DNA of 64,000 nucleotides from Kangiella spongicola (GTDB lineage: Bacteria; Pseudomonadota; Gammaproteobacteria; Enterobacterales; Kangiellaceae). The stretch is from contig NZ_QICH01000002.1 in assembly GCF_003194565.2 (NCBI RefSeq), forward strand, positions 62,001-126,000. The letters are read 5' to 3'. Below, piece after piece: positions 1 through 8,412 of the stretch. Each line of letters begins with the position of its first letter. Positions within the stretch are counted from its first letter, which is position 1. The translations under genes were made by a program, and so were the position numbers. The notes under the pieces were generated by a model, which worked only from the letters and a program-made list of their open reading frames with translations, was not told the DNA's origin and did no database searches.

Positions 1-257
1 CATTGCCTAACGACTCAGAAAGTGAACAGTTAACGGACTTTTTAACAATAAAAAATCAATAAATTAACCGATATTGTATCAGTTTAAGTTGTCTCGCCCT
101 TCAACTTCAATGATTGGCGACCTATCAAACTTAAAATCTCTGCAGTAAGCTTATCAACACAGACCTAAACTTCAACATTGTTAAAGATACTTATTATGGC
201 CTCTTCAACAAAAAAGCCCCAGCGATGGCTGAGGCTTTTTCTAAAACTCAAGCTTGA
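1..257. other. Non-coding stretch downstream of rpmA
   Basis: No open reading frame with a credible start or family signature was found here. The only recognisable element is the rpmA terminator at about 211-241. In many gammaproteobacteria an obg GTPase gene follows rpmA, but none is visible before the window edge. Confidence 0.5.
211..241 (-). terminator. Rho-independent terminator after rpmA
   Basis: Read on the minus strand this is an AGCCTCAGC / GCTGGGGCT stem with a short loop, flanked by A and T runs on the two sides. It lies 17 bases beyond the rpmA stop codon, as expected for termination of the rplU-rpmA transcript. Confidence 0.8.
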
Positions 258-512
258 TTAAGCTTCGATAGAAACAGTACGACGATTGTTTTTACCTTTA
301 ACTTCAAACTTAACTTTACCATCAACTTTTGCAAAGATTGTATGGTCACGGCCAAGACCTACACCGTTACCAGGGTGGAACTTAGTACCACGCTGACGAA
401 CAATGATGCTGCCCGCGCTTACTTGCTCACCACCAAAGCGCTTAACACCAAGGCGTTTACTTTCGGAATCGCGGCCGTTACGAGTACTACCACCAGCTTT
501 CTTATGAGCCAT
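258..512 (-). CDS. rpmA: 50S ribosomal protein L27
   Basis: L27 is a large-subunit ribosomal protein whose N-terminal tail reaches toward the peptidyl transferase centre. The 84-residue length is normal for the family. The protein begins [16 protein letters not shown] and contains [15 protein letters not shown], both hallmarks of L27. It needs no N-terminal cleavage sequence of the Firmicutes type, since it starts directly with the mature tail. The gene follows rplU by 3 bases and is presumably co-transcribed with it, ending at the terminator at 211-241. Confidence 0.98.
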   Translation of the reverse strand: MAHKKAGGSTRNGRDSESKRLGVKRFGGEQVSAGSIIVRQRGTKFHPGNGVGLGRDHTIFAKVDGKVKFEVKGKNNRRTVSIEA

Positions 513-515
513 CGT

Positions 516-1085
516 TTACTCTCCTTTCATCAATTCTTTAGCTTGATCGATCCAGTTTTCACGCTCGATACGACCTTTGAAGCTTAATTCTTCGTCAAAG
601 TGCTCTACGTCTTTCGCAGTCCACTCAGCGATTTGTTTAAATGTAGTGATACCAGCTTCGTTTAATTTCTTAACGATAACTGGGCCTACGCCTGATAATT
701 TAGTTAAATCATCACCGTCAGTTTTTGCTGCAGCTTTTTTCGCTGGAGCTTTCTTAGCTGGCTTTTTCGCGCCATCTAGAGCAATACCGTTAATTTTCAC
801 TTCTGTGAACCATTGACGGTGGCCTTGACGTTTCATGTGATGTTTACGACGCTTGAACTTAATGATGTTCACTTTCTTAGCACGACCGTGGTTAACGACT
901 TCGCCTGAAACCACAGCACCAGCTACTACTGGAGTGCCTAGAGTTACGTTATCGCCGTCAGCGACCATTAAAACGTCTTCAAAATCGATTGTTGCACCAG
1001 TTTCCGCCTCGATCTTCTCAAGACGCACTACCTGGCCTTCTTTTACGCGGTGTTGCTTACCACCACTTTTAATTACTGCGTACAT
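516..1085 (-). CDS. rplU: 50S ribosomal protein L21 with C-terminal helix-hairpin-helix extension
   Basis: Residues 1 to about 103 are a standard L21 ([17 protein letters not shown] start; [16 protein letters not shown] near the end), an rRNA-binding protein of the large subunit. The whole protein is 189 residues, whereas typical gammaproteobacterial L21 is about 103. The extra part is a Lys/Ala-rich linker ([15 protein letters not shown]) and then an acidic-to-mixed domain with [17 protein letters not shown], a helix-hairpin-helix pattern, and [14 protein letters not shown] near the end. From memory, similar extended L21 proteins occur in alphaproteobacteria. The reading frame is continuous and ends normally 3 bases before rpmA, so this is a real fused domain and not a read-through artefact. 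The role of the extension is unknown; nucleic-acid or rRNA contact is an inference from the fold. Confidence 0.95.
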   Translation of the reverse strand: MYAVIKSGGKQHRVKEGQVVRLEKIEAETGATIDFEDVLMVADGDNVTLGTPVVAGAVVSGEVVNHGRAKKVNIIKFKRRKHHMKRQGHRQWFTEVKINGIALDGAKKPAKKAPAKKAAAKTDGDDLTKLSGVGPVIVKKLNEAGITTFKQIAEWTAKDVEHFDEELSFKGRIERENWIDQAKELMKGE

Positions 1086-1476
1086 ATTGATTCTCCGGTT
1101 ATAGACCCTCTTATATATCTCAACAAGAAGGTTAATATGTATTGCTCAATGGCTTTCATATTTGAGGGCGCGAATTTTAAGCGAAATACGCCCGTAAAGC
1201 AAGGATTTAAGCCGATAAAACCTTGAATAATGGATTTAAAGCCTAAATCGAGCTGGATCATACCAAATGCCAATGGGTTCGGCGACTCCTATCCTAAAAA
1301 TATCACCATAAAAGCTTGACCCAAGGCGCCAGCCTCACTAGGATTGCCAAGCAATTATTGTAAAGCCGTTGGCAGTATTGCTGTGATAGATGCCCTACAG
1401 GTAATCATCTCAACCTCTACGTCATTTAAGGCAATCATTAAAAAATACCAGCTGCAATTTAATTTTAAGGTAGACA
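1086..1476. other. Divergent intergenic region between rplU and ispB
   Basis: This 391-base stretch must hold the leftward ribosomal-protein promoter and the rightward ispB promoter. No pair of -35 and -10 boxes with good spacing stands out by eye on either strand, and no hairpin of note was seen. The divergent rplU / ispB arrangement is conserved in gammaproteobacteria. Confidence 0.5.
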
Positions 1477-2445
1477 ATGACACTCGACAATATTCGTGCC
1501 TTGGTTGAATCTGACTTCCAGGCAACAAACCAAATGATTCTTGATCGCCTCAAGTCCGATGTGGTTTTGGTGGATCAAGTGGGCCATTATATTGTTGCAG
1601 CTGGCGGTAAGCGATTGCGCCCTATGCTGGTACTTTTAGCTGCAAAGTCAATGGGTTATAAAGGCAGTGACCACTCCAAGTTAGCCGCTGTAATCGAGTT
1701 AATACATACTTCTACCCTGCTCCATGACGATGTGGTTGACGAGTCGAGTATGCGTCGCGGCCGCGAAACGGCTAACGAGCTGTTTGGCAACCAAGCTTCT
1801 GTACTTGTTGGCGACTTCCTTTATAGCCGCTCATTCCAGATGATGGTTGAAGTGGACAATATGAAGGTTCTTAATATTCTAGCCAATACCACCAATGAAG
1901 TGGCAGCTGGCGAAGTATTACAGTTGATGAATATTAACGATCCGAAAGTCAGCGAAGACTCTTATTATCAAGTTATCGAACGCAAAACAGCGATTCTTTT
2001 TGCAGCAGCGACCCAATTAGGCGCTGTCTTATGCCAGGCTCCCGAAAACGTAGAACAAGGCCTGCGTGATTATGGCTTGCAGCTTGGTATCGCGTTCCAA
2101 CTCATTGACGATGCGCTCGATTATGCTTCCGATGCTGATGATATGGGTAAGAACGTTGGTGATGACTTAGCCGAAGGTAAGCCAACTCTGCCACTAATTT
2201 ACGCCCTCGCACAATCTAATGAATCTGATCAAGCCCTTATTCGAAAGGCAATTGAGCAAGGTGGCCTTGACGACTTAGATGAAATTTTGAGCATCGTTAA
2301 AGCTACTAATGCTATTGAATATACCTACCAAGCGGCTGAGAAAGCCGTTGAACGTGCTATTAATGCATTAGCGCCTCTACCGGATTCTGAATATAAAACA
2401 GCCTTAATAGAGTTAGCAAAGCTTTCACTGGCGAGAAACTCTTAG
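1477..2445 (+). CDS. ispB: Octaprenyl diphosphate synthase
   Basis: This trans-polyprenyl synthase condenses isopentenyl diphosphate onto farnesyl diphosphate to make the octaprenyl side chain of ubiquinone and menaquinone. The 322-residue length matches the family. The first Asp-rich motif is in LLHDDVVDESSMRRG (about residues 84-98) and the second is in QLIDDALDYASD (about residues 210-221). Both bind Mg-diphosphate. The position divergent from rplU-rpmA is the usual place for ispB. The side-chain length (C8) is inferred from family resemblance. It links functionally to the ubiTUV genes at 25-28 kb. Confidence 0.95.
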   Translation: MTLDNIRALVESDFQATNQMILDRLKSDVVLVDQVGHYIVAAGGKRLRPMLVLLAAKSMGYKGSDHSKLAAVIELIHTSTLLHDDVVDESSMRRGRETANELFGNQASVLVGDFLYSRSFQMMVEVDNMKVLNILANTTNEVAAGEVLQLMNINDPKVSEDSYYQVIERKTAILFAAATQLGAVLCQAPENVEQGLRDYGLQLGIAFQLIDDALDYASDADDMGKNVGDDLAEGKPTLPLIYALAQSNESDQALIRKAIEQGGLDDLDEILSIVKATNAIEYTYQAAEKAVERAINALAPLPDSEYKTALIELAKLSLARNS

Positions 2446-2473
2446 TTTATAAGAGCAATTTAGATATTAAGTA

Positions 2474-2497
2474 CGAGCCTCTGTTAGCAGAGGCTCG
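2474..2497 (+). terminator. Ten-base-pair hairpin after ispB, no T-run
   Basis: CGAGCCTCTG / CAGAGGCTCG form a perfect 10-bp stem with a TTAG loop, 28 bases past the ispB stop. There is no downstream T-run, so it may be an mRNA-stabilising 3' hairpin or a Rho-assisted end and not a classic intrinsic terminator. Confidence 0.55.
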
Positions 2498-2588
2498 AGC
2501 ATCTTCAAACAGACCTTAACAAGCACCTATCTTTCCCTAAGACCCGACAAACTTGGATAAAATGAATTCATCAGTTCACTAACAGTTT

Positions 2589-2621
2589 GTCAGAAAAATC
2601 AATCTCGTAAAAATTTCTGAC
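2589..2621. repeat. Inverted repeat GTCAGAAA-N17-TTTCTGAC
   Basis: Perfect 8-base arms (2589-2596 and 2614-2621) lie about 140 bases upstream of the pckA start. The spacing of about 25 bases between arm centres could suit a dimeric regulator, or the element could be chance in an AT-rich stretch. No known operator was recognised. Confidence 0.35.
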
Positions 2622-2758
2622 GAAATAATTCAAATAAGTTTCATTTAGCCTCGCCACTACCAATATTTTTTGGCATAATTACGTGCAATTTTCAAATAGC
2701 AAATTGTTATTAACTACTGCACTGCAAAGTAGAGCTTTGCGAACGAGGAGTAACTCAC

Positions 2759-4360
2759 ATGTCCCGCGATGTTGACCTGAGCCAATACGGCATTCATTCA
2801 GTCCACGAAATCGTTTATAACCCGTCCTACGACACTTTATACGAAGAAGAAACCCGAGATGACATTAGCGGCTACGAGCGCGGCACTGTCACTAACATGG
2901 GTGCTGTTTCGGTAGACACTGGTATTTTCACTGGTCGTTCACCAAAAGATAAGTATATCGTCGAGGATGATATCACTCGTGATACTGTTTGGTGGTCAAA
3001 AAACGGCGTTAACGATAACAAGCCAATCTCTCCAGCCATCTGGAGCGACCTAAAAGAAACGGTTACTGAGCAATTATCAGGCAGTCGTTTATTCGTTGTC
3101 GATACGTTCTGTGGCGCAAACGAAGATACTCGCTTAAAAGTACGCTTTATTACACAAGTTGCTTGGCAGGCACATTTTGTTAAAAACATGTTCATTCGCC
3201 CTACTGAGGAAGAACTACAGGACTTTGAGCCTGACTTCGTAGTCATGAACGGCTCTAAAGCTGTGAATGAGAAGTGGCAAGAACATGGCTTAAACTCTGA
3301 AAACTTTGTTGCTTTCAACCTTACTGAAAAAATTCAGTTGATTGGCGGCACTTGGTATGGCGGCGAAATGAAAAAAGGTATGTTCTCAATGATGAACTAC
3401 TTATTGCCGCTAAAAGGTATTGCTTCGATGCACTGTTCAGCGAACGTTGGCAAAGATGGCGACGTGGCAATCTTCTTCGGTCTTTCTGGTACAGGTAAAA
3501 CAACCCTATCGACAGATCCAAAGCGTGCGCTAATTGGTGATGACGAGCATGGTTGGGATGACAACGGCGTCTTTAACTTCGAAGGTGGTTGTTACGCAAA
3601 AACCATTAACCTTTCTGAAGAAAACGAGCCAGACATCTTTAGAGCTATCCGCCGTGATGCTTTGCTAGAGAACGTTGTGGTTGATAAGAAAGGCAATATC
3701 GACTTCGATGACAACAGCAAAACTGAAAACACTCGTGTTTCATACCCAATTTACCATATCGATAACATCGTTAAGCCAGTGTCTAAAGCGGGCCACGCGA
3801 ACAAAGTTATCTTCTTAAGTGCTGATGCATTTGGTGTCTTACCACCTGTTGCTAAGCTAACACCAGAACAAACTCAATACTACTTCTTATCGGGCTTTAC
3901 CGCTAAGCTAGCCGGTACTGAGCGCGGTGTTACTGAGCCGACTCCTACCTTCTCATCTTGCTTTGGTGAAGCCTTCCTAAGCTTACACCCAACTCAGTAC
4001 GCAGAAGTTCTAGAGAAGCGTATTAGCGATGCTGGCGCGGAAGTTTACTTGGTGAACACGGGCTGGAACGGTACTGGCAAGCGTATTTCTATCAAAGATA
4101 CTCGCGGTATCATCGATGCCATCATGGATGGCTCTATCGAAAACTGTGAATTTGCTAACTTGCCTTACTTTAACCTAGCGATCCCAACTGAGCTTAACGG
4201 TGTCGACACTGGTATCTTAAACCCTCAGGATACATACAGAGATCCTGCTGAGTGGGAAACTAAGGCGAAAGAACTAGCAGCAATGTTTATCAAAAACTTC
4301 AATCGTTTTGCTGATAACGAAAAAGCTGAAGAGCTGATTAAAGCAGGTCCTAAAATTTAA
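2759..4360 (+). CDS. pckA: Phosphoenolpyruvate carboxykinase (ATP)
   Basis: PckA converts oxaloacetate plus ATP to phosphoenolpyruvate and CO2, the entry step of gluconeogenesis, in the cytoplasm. The 533-residue length is normal for the ATP-dependent class. The P-loop [11 protein letters not shown] lies at about residues 241-251 and the metal/nucleotide motif [11 protein letters not shown] at about 258-268. [12 protein letters not shown] near residue 57 is the substrate-binding signature. A strong ribosome binding site (GAGGAG, 8 bases upstream) supports the start. It is transcribed alone, ending at the hairpin at 4391-4418. Confidence 0.97.
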   Translation: MSRDVDLSQYGIHSVHEIVYNPSYDTLYEEETRDDISGYERGTVTNMGAVSVDTGIFTGRSPKDKYIVEDDITRDTVWWSKNGVNDNKPISPAIWSDLKETVTEQLSGSRLFVVDTFCGANEDTRLKVRFITQVAWQAHFVKNMFIRPTEEELQDFEPDFVVMNGSKAVNEKWQEHGLNSENFVAFNLTEKIQLIGGTWYGGEMKKGMFSMMNYLLPLKGIASMHCSANVGKDGDVAIFFGLSGTGKTTLSTDPKRALIGDDEHGWDDNGVFNFEGGCYAKTINLSEENEPDIFRAIRRDALLENVVVDKKGNIDFDDNSKTENTRVSYPIYHIDNIVKPVSKAGHANKVIFLSADAFGVLPPVAKLTPEQTQYYFLSGFTAKLAGTERGVTEPTPTFSSCFGEAFLSLHPTQYAEVLEKRISDAGAEVYLVNTGWNGTGKRISIKDTRGIIDAIMDGSIENCEFANLPYFNLAIPTELNGVDTGILNPQDTYRDPAEWETKAKELAAMFIKNFNRFADNEKAEELIKAGPKI

Positions 4361-4390
4361 GGACTGTTATAATCTAAACCTTAGATATTA

Positions 4391-4418
4391 AAAAAGCCGC
4401 TATCTAGCGGCTTTTTTA
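4391..4418 (+). terminator. Rho-independent terminator after pckA
   Basis: AGCCGCTA / TAGCGGCT pairs around a TC loop, with an A-run before and a T-run after it, 31 bases past the pckA stop. The symmetry would also let it end the leftward transcript of the gene at 4469-5374. Confidence 0.85.
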
Positions 4419-4468
4419 ATGCTTCGATAACAATAACAAAATGCTAACGAGTCAATTGCCCATAACTT

Positions 4469-5374
4469 TTAAGGGCGCTGGTAGACCAGCGCTAAACGGG
4501 ATTTATCAGGGCTTAGGGCGAGTCGAGTGATGCCATCAACATCAAGTGACGATAAGTCTGCTAATTCTTTTGTCTCAGCAGAGCTCACCATAAACAGCTT
4601 AGAGCCTTGACCAACAATAAGATGCTGACTATCAACCCATACATAATCTTGCACACCTTGCGGCAAATTCAACTCGAGAGAGCTGATAGCGCCATCTGAG
4701 GTTAGAGCATATAACTGATGGATTCCATCTTCTTCCTTAGAAAAGGTGATGACGTTATTAGCAACGGTTTCAAAGCAGCGTCCAATCTGCTCTTCTAAAA
4801 CCAGTGGTTGCTGCTCTGACTCAGTGTCCAAGATCTGTAAAGTCATAACATCACCTAGGACAAAAACAGCAGCTTTAGTCGGCTGAAGCCATGCAAAATA
4901 GCCAACAGGCTCAATATCGCTTCTTAAGACTTCGTGAGCTTTTGCTTCACTATTAAACAAACTTAAGTGCTGCTCACCTTCTGGGTTTACTCTAACGGTC
5001 GACAAAAAGTCGGCATTGTAAGGCGTTGGTGAATATTCGCTAATATCTTCTGTCTGAGTGACGTTAATTACATCCTTACTATCGATATCGAATTTAAATA
5101 TATCCGTCTGTAGCCCTTCACCACCAGCTTTATCTAGCTGGCGCGTAAAATAAAGACTCTTCCCATCAGGCCCAAACTTTGGCTGATTATCATAACCAAC
5201 GCGTTGTGTGACGTGAGTTGGCTTGAGCTCGACTCGATATTTAGCATCGATGCCTTTGTGTAAGGGCAACATCATAATATCTTCTGAGTTGGCATCACTA
5301 ACACCGGCTAAGGTGAAGCTAAGAGTAATACCAAGAGACAAGCCTATAGTTTTAATAATATGAGTAGTTACCAT
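4469..5374 (-). CDS. Secreted PD40/TolB-like beta-propeller protein
   Basis: The 301-residue protein starts with a signal peptide-like segment (hydrophobic stretch about residues 7-25, then Ala-rich). The rest has repeats of the type seen in WD40-like PD40 propellers: QPKFGPDGKSLYFTR near residue 65 and ITRLALSPDKSRLALVYQ at the very end. No catalytic motif was recognised, so a periplasmic binding or scaffolding role is an inference. The start codon directly abuts the stop codon of the upstream cyclase gene (zero-base gap), so the two are almost certainly translated from one mRNA. The exact partner is unknown. Confidence 0.6.
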   Translation of the reverse strand: MVTTHIIKTIGLSLGITLSFTLAGVSDANSEDIMMLPLHKGIDAKYRVELKPTHVTQRVGYDNQPKFGPDGKSLYFTRQLDKAGGEGLQTDIFKFDIDSKDVINVTQTEDISEYSPTPYNADFLSTVRVNPEGEQHLSLFNSEAKAHEVLRSDIEPVGYFAWLQPTKAAVFVLGDVMTLQILDTESEQQPLVLEEQIGRCFETVANNVITFSKEEDGIHQLYALTSDGAISSLELNLPQGVQDYVWVDSQHLIVGQGSKLFMVSSAETKELADLSSLDVDGITRLALSPDKSRLALVYQRP

Positions 5375-7105
5375 CTAGCTGTCCTCAAGGGCGCTGCTTG
5401 AGCTATAACAAACAATAGTATCGCCCGCTTGCTTGTCGCCGACTGCTTTTTGTAAAGCTAATCTGTGCTCAGTGAAGTTGAATGGAGCGTCTGACTGAAT
5501 CGCGTAATGACGAACATTCTCAGAGACTAGAACTTGTCCTGAGTCAGCCATCGCCTCAAGGCGGGCAGCAAAGTTGATAGCATCGCCTTCAATATCCAAC
5601 TGCTCAGTAATTTCATTGTGAGTAATTTTAACTTCACCAATATCTAAACCGATCCGCAGAGTAAAGCCAGCTCCCGCCAATACACGTTGCATCATAGCTG
5701 CGCAGTGTAGCGACTGCTCAACAGTCTGGAAGGTCGCTCTTAAAGAGTCGCCTTCCATGTTTGGGTAACTAGCATTCCATTTTTTAAGAACCGGCTTTAG
5801 AAGCCCTCTGAACAATGATAACTTATCGGTTCGTTCTTCTTCGCTCCAGTTGGAAAAACCTTTTAAATCCGTAAATAACACCGCTAAACGACGTGTTTTC
5901 GCATCACTATCGATTTCCGACAGTTCTAGTAACTTAGGCCAGTATTTATCTTTTATCGCCTGTAATGACTCACGAATTTCAAATTGCAGACGTCGCTCTG
6001 ACTGCAGGCTTATTTGAATCGACTGCAATTTGTCGGCTTCTTGTTGCAAACTAGACTCAAGAACCGATGGATTTAACCCCCCCGTATCTTCCACTACCAA
6101 TATCGCTCGGGTGTCGCCGGGCTCGTTGCGGATATCACGAATGCGTAGCTTACAGCCCCAATAGCTTGCCTCAAGGTGCTCAATAAGGAACGGCAAGGTT
6201 GCCAAATCCTGATAAGACAACATACGCTGGTAGCGCAATGTAAAGGTAATCTTATCGGAAAACAGTTTCTCAAACTGATGTGGCGAATAGTGCGTAAAGT
6301 CGCGACCGCGCTGATCCCAGCTAGCGTGTGAGCATTCTATATTCCGAATCGACCAACCCTTGGTTTGAACCTGCCACAATTTACTTGAACTGAGTTTGGC
6401 TCCGTCTAAGTTTGCTTTGCTTAAATTGGCGCCACGCAAGTCAGCACCTTGGAAGTTAACTTTCGAAAGATTAAATCCAGTAAGATTCTGTGAGGCTAAA
6501 TTCACATTACTCAGGTTTGCACCTTTCAGCGCCACACCATCGATACTGCAACTAGAGAGATCCACATCGGAAAGGTTCGCCCCAGTAAGGTTGGTATCGC
6601 GCAAATTCACCCGCTCCATTTTAGAGCCAATGAGTTTTGCGCCCTGCATATCGAGACCTTCGAGATTTTGACCGCGTAAATCGGCGCCACTTAGGTTTGC
6701 CTCACGCAAATCCTGACCTCTAAGATCATGATCGCGTAAATCCACGTTCGATAAATCGGTGCGATAACAGATTGCTGTTAGCAAGTTAGCATGCAACAGA
6801 TTTGCATGACTTAGGTTTGCTTGATTCAGATTCGCTGCGATTAATTTCGCATTCGATAAATTACAATAACAAAGGTTCGCATCAGTAAGATTACTGGCGA
6901 TAAGAACGGCATTTTTCAGATCCGCATAAGCAAGGTTTGTTCCAACAAAACTTGCTTCCGACAAGTCACAATCAGACAAGTCTAGGCCACGCAAATCTAA
7001 ACCATCAAAAACCACACTTTCTTTTGGGTTATCTTTGCGCCAGCGATTCCAAGCATCGGCACCTTGTACCAATACATCATAGAGTTCTTCGTTTGCTTCA
7101 CCCAT
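5375..7105 (-). CDS. Pentapeptide-repeat protein with C-terminal class III adenylate/guanylate cyclase domain
   Basis: Residues from about 40 to 230 are pentapeptide repeats of the A(D/N)LXX type (for example ANLSGADLRGQNL), forming a right-handed quadrilateral helix. A linker with a likely coiled coil covers about 330-390, and residues about 405-570 are a class III nucleotide cyclase domain. The two metal-binding aspartates are present: D413 in FTDLKGFS and D453 in EGDSLRATF. So are the transition-state pair N511 and R515 in INFAARLE. The adenine-selecting Lys position, four residues before D453, is Asn, while an Asp occupies the second selectivity position (D504), so the product nucleotide cannot be assigned. 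No membrane segment was seen. The protein is probably cytoplasmic and is co-transcribed with the beta-propeller gene that follows. Confidence 0.85.
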   Translation of the reverse strand: MGEANEELYDVLVQGADAWNRWRKDNPKESVVFDGLDLRGLDLSDCDLSEASFVGTNLAYADLKNAVLIASNLTDANLCYCNLSNAKLIAANLNQANLSHANLLHANLLTAICYRTDLSNVDLRDHDLRGQDLREANLSGADLRGQNLEGLDMQGAKLIGSKMERVNLRDTNLTGANLSDVDLSSCSIDGVALKGANLSNVNLASQNLTGFNLSKVNFQGADLRGANLSKANLDGAKLSSSKLWQVQTKGWSIRNIECSHASWDQRGRDFTHYSPHQFEKLFSDKITFTLRYQRMLSYQDLATLPFLIEHLEASYWGCKLRIRDIRNEPGDTRAILVVEDTGGLNPSVLESSLQQEADKLQSIQISLQSERRLQFEIRESLQAIKDKYWPKLLELSEIDSDAKTRRLAVLFTDLKGFSNWSEEERTDKLSLFRGLLKPVLKKWNASYPNMEGDSLRATFQTVEQSLHCAAMMQRVLAGAGFTLRIGLDIGEVKITHNEITEQLDIEGDAINFAARLEAMADSGQVLVSENVRHYAIQSDAPFNFTEHRLALQKAVGDKQAGDTIVCYSSSSALEDS

Positions 7106-7190
7106 ACGAGCATTATCCTCATAGCTCTTCAGACCACTCTTCTTTATACCATAGTTAAGTTATTGAAAACAGTACGCCTGAGGCTTTTGC

Positions 7191-7218
7191 TTGTACTTCA
7201 GAATCTTATTTGTACAAT
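7191..7218 (+). promoter_or_regulatory. Possible promoter of the AhpD-like gene
   Basis: TTGTAC (7191-7196) and TACAAT (7213-7218) are separated by 16 bases. The -10 box is good and the -35 box poor. It overlaps an upstream TTG at 7210, which argues that translation starts at the ATG at 7246. Confidence 0.3.
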
Positions 7219-7245
7219 AACTTTTTTAGCATTGGATTAAGAATT

Positions 7246-7617
7246 ATGACTGAACACAACAAACACCCGTTTGAGCAGTTTCGTGCTGAACGTGAAGCAG
7301 GAAATGCAAAAGCTTTAGACACGGATAGTTTGCTCATTAAACGCTTTTTTGGTTTGGACAAAACGGCTTATGGCGAAGGCAAGTTGGACAGTAAAACTAA
7401 GGAGTTGCTGGGCTTGGTGGCTTCGATGGTTTTACGTTGTAATGATTGTATTGATTACCATTTGGAGCAGGCGGTTAAGCAGGGCTGGAATAAAGAAGAA
7501 ATCGATGAGGCGATGGGCGTTGCTATGCTAGTTGGTGGCTCAATTGTGATTCCTCACCTTCGCCATGCCAAAACGAGCCTAGAGTTTTTGTTCAACGAGC
7601 AAGCTCAACAACAATAA
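7246..7617 (+). CDS. AhpD-like carboxymuconolactone decarboxylase family protein
   Basis: This 123-residue protein belongs to the small helical CMD/AhpD family. Its motif RCNDCIDYHLEQAVKQG carries the CxxC and the His that act in thiol peroxidase-type members. The family ranges from real decarboxylases to alkylhydroperoxidase partners, and the CxxC points to a thiol redox role. A longer reading frame can start at a TTG at 7210, but the ATG at 7246 gives the natural N-terminus (MTEHNKHPFEQF). The gene is convergent with hda, with an 18-base gap. Confidence 0.8.
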   Translation: MTEHNKHPFEQFRAEREAGNAKALDTDSLLIKRFFGLDKTAYGEGKLDSKTKELLGLVASMVLRCNDCIDYHLEQAVKQGWNKEEIDEAMGVAMLVGGSIVIPHLRHAKTSLEFLFNEQAQQQ

Positions 7618-7635
7618 GCGGTAATCAACAGCCTA

Positions 7636-8331
7636 TTATAATTCTAACACTTGCTTAACGAAGGGAATCGTTAAGCGGCGCTTAGCCTGCAAAGACGCAT
7701 GATCTAACTGCTCAAGCAGTTCAACTAAATGGGGTAAATCCCGCTGCTGGCGAGACAATAAATAAGTCGCTACTTCTTCACTCAGTTCTAAACCGCGTTC
7801 TTTAGCTTTAGTTTGTAGAAAACGTCGCTTGTCGTCATCGGATAACGGCTGAATGGCATGAATTAACATGGCACTGAATCGAGATTTCAAGTCTGCCAAA
7901 GCAAACTCAAGATTTTGCGGTGACTGATTGGCCGCAATGATAAAGGTTTTGCTCTGCTCTTTTAATTGATTGTAGAGGTTGAAAAAAGCGGTTTCCCAGG
8001 CTTTATCACCCAGACAATGTTCAATTCCGTCAAGACATACAGCATCAAAACCTGCGAGACCATCAACCATTGCCGGCACCAATTGCTGATTATCTAAAGG
8101 CAAATAGGCAACGAGCTTTTGTGGGAATGCTTCAGAAAAACGGTGGGTAAAGGCTTGCAATAAGTGTGTTCTGCCGGTTCCCGCTTCACCATAGACAAAA
8201 ATAAAATCGCTTTGTCCCTGCGCAGTCTGTTGCAGCATAGATACTAATTGTGAATTCGCCTCACCGCCAGCAACAAAATTACCAAAGGTTGATTCGGCTT
8301 TTATTTCGATATCGAGAGGTAATTGCTGCAT
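7636..8331 (-). CDS. hda: DnaA regulatory inactivator Hda
   Basis: Hda binds the DNA-loaded beta clamp and stimulates hydrolysis of ATP on DnaA, preventing re-initiation of replication. The 231-residue length and AAA+ fold fit. The N-terminus QQLPLDI is a clamp-binding motif. The nucleotide loop GEAGTGRTHLLQA has Arg in place of the usual Walker A Lys, as in several Hda proteins. A DnaA-type C-terminal DNA-binding domain is absent, which separates it from DnaA. It is followed upstream on the same strand by a phosphatidyltransferase and a DUF2066 gene, a common gammaproteobacterial neighbourhood. Confidence 0.92.
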   Translation of the reverse strand: MQQLPLDIEIKAESTFGNFVAGGEANSQLVSMLQQTAQGQSDFIFVYGEAGTGRTHLLQAFTHRFSEAFPQKLVAYLPLDNQQLVPAMVDGLAGFDAVCLDGIEHCLGDKAWETAFFNLYNQLKEQSKTFIIAANQSPQNLEFALADLKSRFSAMLIHAIQPLSDDDKRRFLQTKAKERGLELSEEVATYLLSRQQRDLPHLVELLEQLDHASLQAKRRLTIPFVKQVLEL

Positions 8332-8412
8332 TTAGTGATTATTATTCCGTCGTAAGGTTATTTTCTTAAAATTTAATGGCGAATATGGTGCTGGTTGAAG
8401 TACCAATCGACT

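Larger units (their letters stand above)
2446..2758. other. Intergenic region between ispB and pckA
   Basis: This 313-base region holds a perfect hairpin just after ispB (2474-2497) and an 8-base inverted repeat at 2589-2621. A good ribosome binding site (GAGGAG) precedes the pckA start. No CRP-like site was seen, although pckA is CRP-controlled in E. coli. Confidence 0.5.

Noticed and set aside
6396..6671. Rightward open reading frame opposite the pentapeptide repeats
   Set aside because: It is a shadow of the repeats on the other strand, with no ribosome binding site or family match.
5375..7105. Pentapeptide protein as a Qnr-type gyrase protector
   Set aside because: The protein carries a full cyclase domain and lacks the dimer layout of Qnr; repeats alone do not show gyrase binding.
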